NCBI RefSeq assembly: GCF_029958925.1
Contig: NZ_CP124616.1
Span: forward strand, 2,914,001-2,978,000
Length of the DNA: 64,000 nucleotides
DNA from: Tropicibacter oceani
Lineage (GTDB): Bacteria > Pseudomonadota > Alphaproteobacteria > Rhodobacterales > Rhodobacteraceae
Reading direction: 5' to 3'
Positions within the stretch are counted from its first letter, which is position 1, and every line of letters starts with the position of its first letter. Positions 59,847 through 64,000 of the stretch are shown here, piece after piece. The notes below the pieces were generated by a model that saw nothing but the letters and a program-made list of their open reading frames with translations, made no database searches and had not been told where the DNA came from. Both the position numbers and the translations under genes were made by a program.

Positions 59847-61019
59847 ATGAGTATCGCCCGCTTTCCCCGTATCACCTCGGCCCTGGCGCTGAGCACCGCC
59901 CTGGCCGCCTGTTCCGGTCCGATCGACCTGGATCTGCGGGGCAAGATGGGAAGCGGCTTTGACACGGCGCAGGCGGCGCAAAACGCCTCACCCGCGAACC
60001 GGCCCAGCCCGGATGATCGCGGCATCCTGTCCTATCCCAACTACCAAGTCGCCGTGGCGCGGCGCGGCGATACCGTCGCGGATGTGGCCGCCCGGGTCGG
60101 CCTGCCCGCTGACGAGCTGGCGCGTTACAACGGCGTGCGCACAACCGATCCGCTGCGCCGCGGCGAGATCATCGCCCTGCCGCGCCGCGTTGCCGAACCT
60201 TCGCCCGCCACCGGCGCCGACACCACCGGCCCGATCCGGCCCGCCGCACAGGTCGATGTGACCACGCTGGCCGGGAATGCGATCGAGCGCGCCGCCTCGA
60301 CCACGCCGGCGGCCTCGGGCGGGGCGACGGGGGTCGAACCCGTCCGCCACCAGGTGGCGCGCGGCGAAACCGCCTTTACCATTGCGCGGCTTTACAATGT
60401 CTCGCCCCGCTCGCTGGGCGAATGGAACGGGCTGGATGAACAATTCTCGGTCCGCGAGGGGCAGTTCCTGCTGATCCCGGTGAACCGCGATGCCGCGCCC
60501 GTGGTGGAAACCGCCGCCGTGACCCAGCCCGGCGCCGGATCGCCGACGCCGCAGCCGCCGTCCGCCTCCAAGCCGTTGCCGACAGAAGTGCCCGCCGCCG
60601 CAACCAAGCCCGAGCCCGCCAAGGAGCCCGTCGCCGATATCGGTCAGAGCACCAGCAAGCCGGCGTCGAATGCCGCGATGACCATGCCGGTGGCCGGCAG
60701 CATCATCCGCGACTATGCCAAGGGCCGCAACGAGGGCATCGACATCGCCGCCAGCGCCGGCACCCCGGTCAAGGCCGCGGCTTCGGGTCAGGTCGCCTCG
60801 ATCAGCACCACCGCCGAAGGGGTCAAGTTCCTGCTGGTGCGTCATCCCGATGACGTCATCACCGTCTACACCCACCTTGACGACATCACCGTTCAAAAGG
60901 GCGATGCGGTCAGCCGGGGCCAGGTCGTGGGCAAGGTGCGCGCAGGCGATCCCGCCTTCCTGCACTTCGAAGTCCGCAAGGGTTTCGAAAGCACGGACCC
61001 GATGGCCTATCTGCAATAA
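59847..61019 (+). CDS. LysM/M23-family lipoprotein, NlpD/EnvC-like (degenerate peptidase)
   Basis: A 390-residue envelope protein. A signal with lipobox LAAC lies near residues 17-26, so it is probably lipid-anchored. Two LysM-like segments bind peptidoglycan: VARRGDTVADVAARV near 70 and QVARGETAFTIARLYN near 175. The C-terminal 120 residues form an M23 fold, but zinc ligands are incomplete: the HxxxD of active members reads NEGID, and HxH reads FLH. This is like NlpD, which activates amidases rather than cutting itself. ATG 59847 is chosen; GTG 59832 adds five residues. Confidence 0.85.
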   Translation: MSIARFPRITSALALSTALAACSGPIDLDLRGKMGSGFDTAQAAQNASPANRPSPDDRGILSYPNYQVAVARRGDTVADVAARVGLPADELARYNGVRTTDPLRRGEIIALPRRVAEPSPATGADTTGPIRPAAQVDVTTLAGNAIERAASTTPAASGGATGVEPVRHQVARGETAFTIARLYNVSPRSLGEWNGLDEQFSVREGQFLLIPVNRDAAPVVETAAVTQPGAGSPTPQPPSASKPLPTEVPAAATKPEPAKEPVADIGQSTSKPASNAAMTMPVAGSIIRDYAKGRNEGIDIAASAGTPVKAAASGQVASISTTAEGVKFLLVRHPDDVITVYTHLDDITVQKGDAVSRGQVVGKVRAGDPAFLHFEVRKGFESTDPMAYLQ

Positions 61020-61098
61020 CGGTGTGAAACGGTGTGATCGGCCCGCGCGGCGTTCCAGAACCCGGGTGGCCGATGGCCAGCCCGGACCCGGACCTGGA

Positions 61099-61953
61099 TC
61101 AGTCCAGCGCCACGCCCTTGCGGCCCGCCAGGTCGACAAAGAACTGCCAGGCCACCCGGCCCGACCGCGCGCCGCGCGTGGCCTGCCATTCGATCGCCTC
61201 GGCGTGCATTTCGTCTGCATCGACCGTCACGCCGTACGCCACGCAATAGCCCTTGATCATCGCCAGGTAATCGTCCTGCGTGCATGGGTGGAAGCCCAGC
61301 CACAGCCCGAAACGATCCGACAGCGATACCTTTTCCTCGACCGCCTCTGACGGGTTGATCGAGGTCGAGCGTTCGTTTTCGATCATGTCGCGGGGCATCA
61401 GGTGACGGCGGTTCGAGGTGGCATAGAACACCACGTTGTCAGGCCGCCCTTCGACGCCGCCATCCAGCACCGCCTTGAGGCTTTTGTAATGCTCGTCGTC
61501 ATGGCTGAACGACAGGTCATCGCAGAACAGCACAAAGCGTTGCGGCGACCCGCGCAGCAGGGTCAGCAGACGCGACACCGACGACAGGTCCTCGCGCTGG
61601 ATTTCGATCAGCTTCAGGTCATGCCCTTCGTCGGCGACGGTGCCATGCACCGCCTTGACAAGGCTGGACTTTCCGGTGCCGCGCGCGCCCCACAGCAGGG
61701 CGTTGTTGGCAGGCAGCCCGCGCGCGAACTGCCGGGTGTTGGCCAGCAGCGTGTCGCGCGACCGTTCCACCCCGACCAGCAGCGCCAGATCGACCCGGTT
61801 CACCACCGCCACCGGCACCAGCCGGTCCGGCGCCACGTGCCAGACAAAGGCCTCGGCCGCGGCGAAATCCGGGGCGGACAGCGGCGGCGGAGACATCCGT
61901 TCCAACGCCGCCGCGATCCGTTCCAGGGGGTCGCTTGCTGTGGGCTTGCTCAC
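61099..61953 (-). CDS. DUF815-family P-loop ATPase
   Basis: A 284-residue AAA-type ATPase of unknown function. Walker A is GARGTGKS at residues 89-96, Walker B VLFCDDLSF near 146, and FYATSNRRHLMP gives sensor 1. The GTG start overlaps the tatC stop by 4 bp (GTGA), so it is coupled to tatABC, an arrangement typical of this group. It faces the M23 lipoprotein gene convergently across 79 bases with no obvious terminator. Confidence 0.88.
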   Translation of the reverse strand: MSKPTASDPLERIAAALERMSPPPLSAPDFAAAEAFVWHVAPDRLVPVAVVNRVDLALLVGVERSRDTLLANTRQFARGLPANNALLWGARGTGKSSLVKAVHGTVADEGHDLKLIEIQREDLSSVSRLLTLLRGSPQRFVLFCDDLSFSHDDEHYKSLKAVLDGGVEGRPDNVVFYATSNRRHLMPRDMIENERSTSINPSEAVEEKVSLSDRFGLWLGFHPCTQDDYLAMIKGYCVAYGVTVDADEMHAEAIEWQATRGARSGRVAWQFFVDLAGRKGVALD

Positions 61954-62891
61954 TTGCCGTCGTCCTCGTCGAACTCTTTCATCAGCGGATCTTCCTCGTC
62001 GTCGTCTTCGAACCAGAGGCCCTGCTCGCGCAGGTCTTTTTCGCGCTTCTTCTCGACCATTCGCACAAGAAGGATGGAGACTTCGTATAGGCCGTAGACA
62101 ACCGTGAACAGGATCAGCTGCGTCGTGACATCCGGCGGCGTCACGACCGCGGCCAGGATCAGGATGCCGACCATCGCGTATTTGCGCACCCGGCCAAGCC
62201 CTTCCGAGCTGACCAGCCCGACCTTGCCCATCAGCGTCAAAAGCACCGGCAACTGAAAGCACAGGCCAAAGGCGATGATGAACTTCAACGTGATATCAAG
62301 GCTTTCGTTCACCTTGCCGAAAAAGGTGATCTTGATCCCCTCGGCGGTTTCGGGGACCACGGCAGCGCCCTGCGGCAGCGCCGCGCCGGTGGCGTCACCG
62401 GCCCGTGACAAGAGGTTTGCAAAGATCGACGAAAAATCCGCAAAGCCAAGGAAAAAGGCCATGGCCAGCGGCGTGACGACGAAATGCGCAAAGCTGGCGC
62501 CCAGCAGGAACATGAAGGGCGAAGCGATCAGAAAGGGCAGAAAGGCGCCCTTTTCCGATTTGTACAGCCCCGGCGCCACAAAGCGCCACAGCTGGAACGA
62601 GATCACCGGAAAGGCCAGCGCAAAGCCAAAGACCATCGAGATCCGGAACAGCGTGAACAGGTATTCCTGCGGCGACGTGAACTGCATCGTCGGCGACGGG
62701 TCCCCCAGATCGCGCAGGGTTTCCTCGATCGGGCCCAGCAGGAACTGCATGATCGGTTCGGCCACCGTAAAGGCCAGCACAATGCCCACGATAAAAGCCA
62801 GCACGCAGCGAATGAGCCGCGTGCGCAATTCTGCCAGATGCTCGATCAGCGGGGCCGAGCTGTCTTCGAGGTCGTCGTCGGCGCTGCTCAT
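61950..62891 (-). CDS. tatC: Sec-independent translocase subunit TatC
   Basis: Twin-arginine signal receptor and core channel. The 313-residue protein has six membrane helices; the N-terminal [15 protein letters not shown] is the family signature and [14 protein letters not shown] the cytoplasmic loop. An extra hydrophilic insert (residues about 145-180, [16 protein letters not shown]) and an acidic tail ([18 protein letters not shown]) distinguish it. Coupled to tatB by 4-bp overlap. The WD40 protein at 32248 is a likely substrate. Confidence 0.95.
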   Translation of the reverse strand: MSSADDDLEDSSAPLIEHLAELRTRLIRCVLAFIVGIVLAFTVAEPIMQFLLGPIEETLRDLGDPSPTMQFTSPQEYLFTLFRISMVFGFALAFPVISFQLWRFVAPGLYKSEKGAFLPFLIASPFMFLLGASFAHFVVTPLAMAFFLGFADFSSIFANLLSRAGDATGAALPQGAAVVPETAEGIKITFFGKVNESLDITLKFIIAFGLCFQLPVLLTLMGKVGLVSSEGLGRVRKYAMVGILILAAVVTPPDVTTQLILFTVVYGLYEVSILLVRMVEKKREKDLREQGLWFEDDDEEDPLMKEFDEDDGK

Positions 62892-63364
62892 GCTTTCCCC
62901 TTGTCGGCGGCGGGGGTGTCATCCCCGGCGGCCGCATCATCCTTCAACGAGGCCTCGAGCGCATCGGCCTTCTCTACCGCCTCGGCGGCTTCGCGGGCCT
63001 TGCGTTCGGCCGCCATGCGGGCGGCGTTGGCCTCGATTTTTTTCCTCGCGGCGTCGCGTTCCTTGGAAAGCTTGCCGGTTTCGCTGTCCGGGTTCAGGTC
63101 GGTCATCGACTTGGCCGCATCCTTGACACCGTCCATGGCGCTGCCCACCGGGTTGGTGGCGGTCTTCAGCGATTTCTGCAGATCCTTGACGCCCGCCTCG
63201 TCGGCGGCCTGGTTCATCGCGGTCGAAAACTCGCGCGCCATGCCCCGGGCCTTGCCCATGAAGCGGCCCACGTTGCGGAACACCACCGGAAGATCCTTGG
63301 GGCCGATCACGATCAGCGCCACGATCCCGATGACCAGCAGCTCGGTCCAGCCGAGATCAAACAT
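62888..63364 (-). CDS. tatB: Sec-independent translocase subunit TatB
   Basis: A 158-residue protein with the N-terminal [20 protein letters not shown] membrane helix, the GPKDLPVV hinge and a long amphipathic, charged tail with Glu/Ala/Lys repeats. These are the features of TatB, which recruits substrates to TatC. It follows tatA after six bases. Confidence 0.93.
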   Translation of the reverse strand: MFDLGWTELLVIGIVALIVIGPKDLPVVFRNVGRFMGKARGMAREFSTAMNQAADEAGVKDLQKSLKTATNPVGSAMDGVKDAAKSMTDLNPDSETGKLSKERDAARKKIEANAARMAAERKAREAAEAVEKADALEASLKDDAAAGDDTPAADKGKA

Positions 63365-63370
63365 GGCCCG

Positions 63371-63589
63371 TTACGCCTTGTCTTTTTTTTCTTCCTCGGG
63401 GGTGACGTCCACGGCATCGGCGGCCTTGGCGTCCTCAAGCTCCTGCTTGCCCTCGTCCACGCCCTTCTTGAACGCGGTGATCCCCTTGCCAACCTCACCC
63501 ATGAGGCTGGAAATCTTGCCGCGGCCGAACAGGACCAGCACCACGACGGCAATCAGCAGAAGGCCCGGAAGGCCGATATTGTTGAGCAT
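63371..63589 (-). CDS. tatA: Sec-independent translocase subunit TatA
   Basis: A 72-residue protein with one N-terminal helix ([20 protein letters not shown]), the FGRGKI hinge with the conserved Phe-Gly, and the amphipathic segment [20 protein letters not shown]. First gene of tatABC and likely the promoter-proximal one. A small palindrome ACAGCGCTGT lies upstream at 63681-63690. Confidence 0.94.
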   Translation of the reverse strand: MLNNIGLPGLLLIAVVVLVLFGRGKISSLMGEVGKGITAFKKGVDEGKQELEDAKAADAVDVTPEEEKKDKA

Positions 63590-63702
63590 GGCTCATCTCC
63601 TTTGTCAGCAGACCCATCCGGCCCGCCCGAAAATCATCCAAGGGTTCTAGGCGCTATTTTGCAGGGGGAAAAGCGCCAAAACAGCGCTGTGGCCTGCAAG
63701 TT

Positions 63703-63738
63703 TTGTCACTATCTTGTCAGTTGTCAGGATTTTGTCAG
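63703..63738. promoter_or_regulatory. Tandem TTGTCA operator array upstream of the WYL regulator
   Basis: TTGTCA occurs four times, starting at 63703, 63714, 63721 and 63732 (spacings 11, 7, 11), forming two directly repeated 18-base units. It is 27 bases before the next start codon and likely binds that regulator itself. Confidence 0.6.
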
Positions 63739-63764
63739 TATATACCCAAGGACAGGAGCATGAC

Positions 63765-64000
63765 ATGAATCGCAAGGACAGGCTTTACGCCCTGATGGAA
63801 CGGCTGCGCGACGGCCAGCTGCACACCGCCGAGGCGATGGCCCAGGACCTTGGCGTCTCGGTCCGCACGATCTATCGCGATATGGAAGTGCTGGCCGCCT
63901 CCGGCGTTCCGGTCGAGGGCGCGCGCGGCTACGGCTATACCGCGCTGGCCGCCGTCACCCTGCCGCCGCTCAACCTGACGGAATCCGAACTGGACGCGCT
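63765..64000 (+). CDS. YafY/WYL-type helix-turn-helix transcriptional regulator, N-terminal fragment
   Basis: The first 78 codons of a gene that runs beyond the window. MNRKDRLYALMERLRDGQ then AEAMAQDLGVSVRTIYRDM (residues about 24-42) is the DeoR-like winged helix-turn-helix with the R-T-I-Y-R-D recognition helix, as in YafY-type and WYL-domain regulators that respond to nucleotides or DNA damage. GARGYGY is the usual hinge before the ligand domain. The tandem TTGTCA array immediately upstream suggests autoregulation. Divergent from tatA. Confidence 0.88.
   Translation, partial: MNRKDRLYALMERLRDGQLHTAEAMAQDLGVSVRTIYRDMEVLAASGVPVEGARGYGYTALAAVTLPPLNLTESELDA

Overview
This window reads as chromosomal DNA of a marine alphaproteobacterium of the Rhodobacteraceae (Roseobacter group). 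The signs are high G+C, many 4-bp ATGA overlaps, a Roseobacter-type Hint-domain protein, the fused indolepyruvate ferredoxin oxidoreductase, a tatABC / DUF815 / surE-pcm-M23 neighbourhood, and intergenic palindromic repeats of a kind I associate with this group. This assignment rests on gene content and protein motifs, not on a database search. I see no rRNA, tRNA, CRISPR array, insertion sequence or prophage; gene density is very high and no intergenic gap exceeds 300 bases.

Layout. 1-5050: sugar entry and glycolysis (tail of a family-1 beta-glucosidase, glucokinase, phosphoglucomutase, an EamA transporter, enolase). 5207-11110: membrane histidine kinase, ccmE, argC with a candidate leader peptide, a DUF3592-like protein, murI, an acyltransferase. 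11120-15607: the 1138-residue indolepyruvate oxidoreductase, divergent from a LysR regulator, followed by a candidate small RNA with a strong terminator. 15794-18724: a three-gene overlapping operon (PLP lyase, M24 peptidase, Asp/Glu racemase family) whose middle gene is frameshifted by an extra copy of an 8-bp repeat. 18901-27431: purL, M48 protease, a HEAT-type protein, an SDR lacking catalytic Tyr/Lys, a Hint protein, two small proteins, prfC. 27569-29014: a secreted protein with a C-terminal haem-binding motif and an operator-like promoter. 29066-34234: OmpA-family protein and a MoxR / Tat-exported WD40 / CoxE set.

34449-41296 is the most accessory-looking part: a tightly coupled run of three related glycosyltransferases (one fused to a degenerate sulfotransferase-like domain), a sulfotransferase and a FkbM methyltransferase, probably building or decorating a surface glycan. 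41671-45159 holds pyrC, pyrE and dnaB (with a perfect DnaA box upstream). 45153-47415 is cobC-cobS-cobT for the cobalamin lower ligand. 47521-50927 is alr followed by an Mla-type ABC transporter core and two small membrane proteins, with no MCE protein. Then come radA, cvpA, a soluble PAS-chemoreceptor, purF, a PilP/GspC-like small protein, an SDR, surE-pcm-M23, and on the minus strand tatA-tatB-tatC-DUF815. The window ends inside a WYL/YafY-type regulator preceded by a striking tandem TTGTCA array.

The strongest candidates for something undescribed are the argC leader ORF ending in Arg-Arg, the 8-bp slippage site in the M24 gene, the sulfotransferase/glycosyltransferase cluster, the MoxR-WD40-CoxE set, the operator-controlled secreted haem protein and the candidate sRNA at about 15711-15795.
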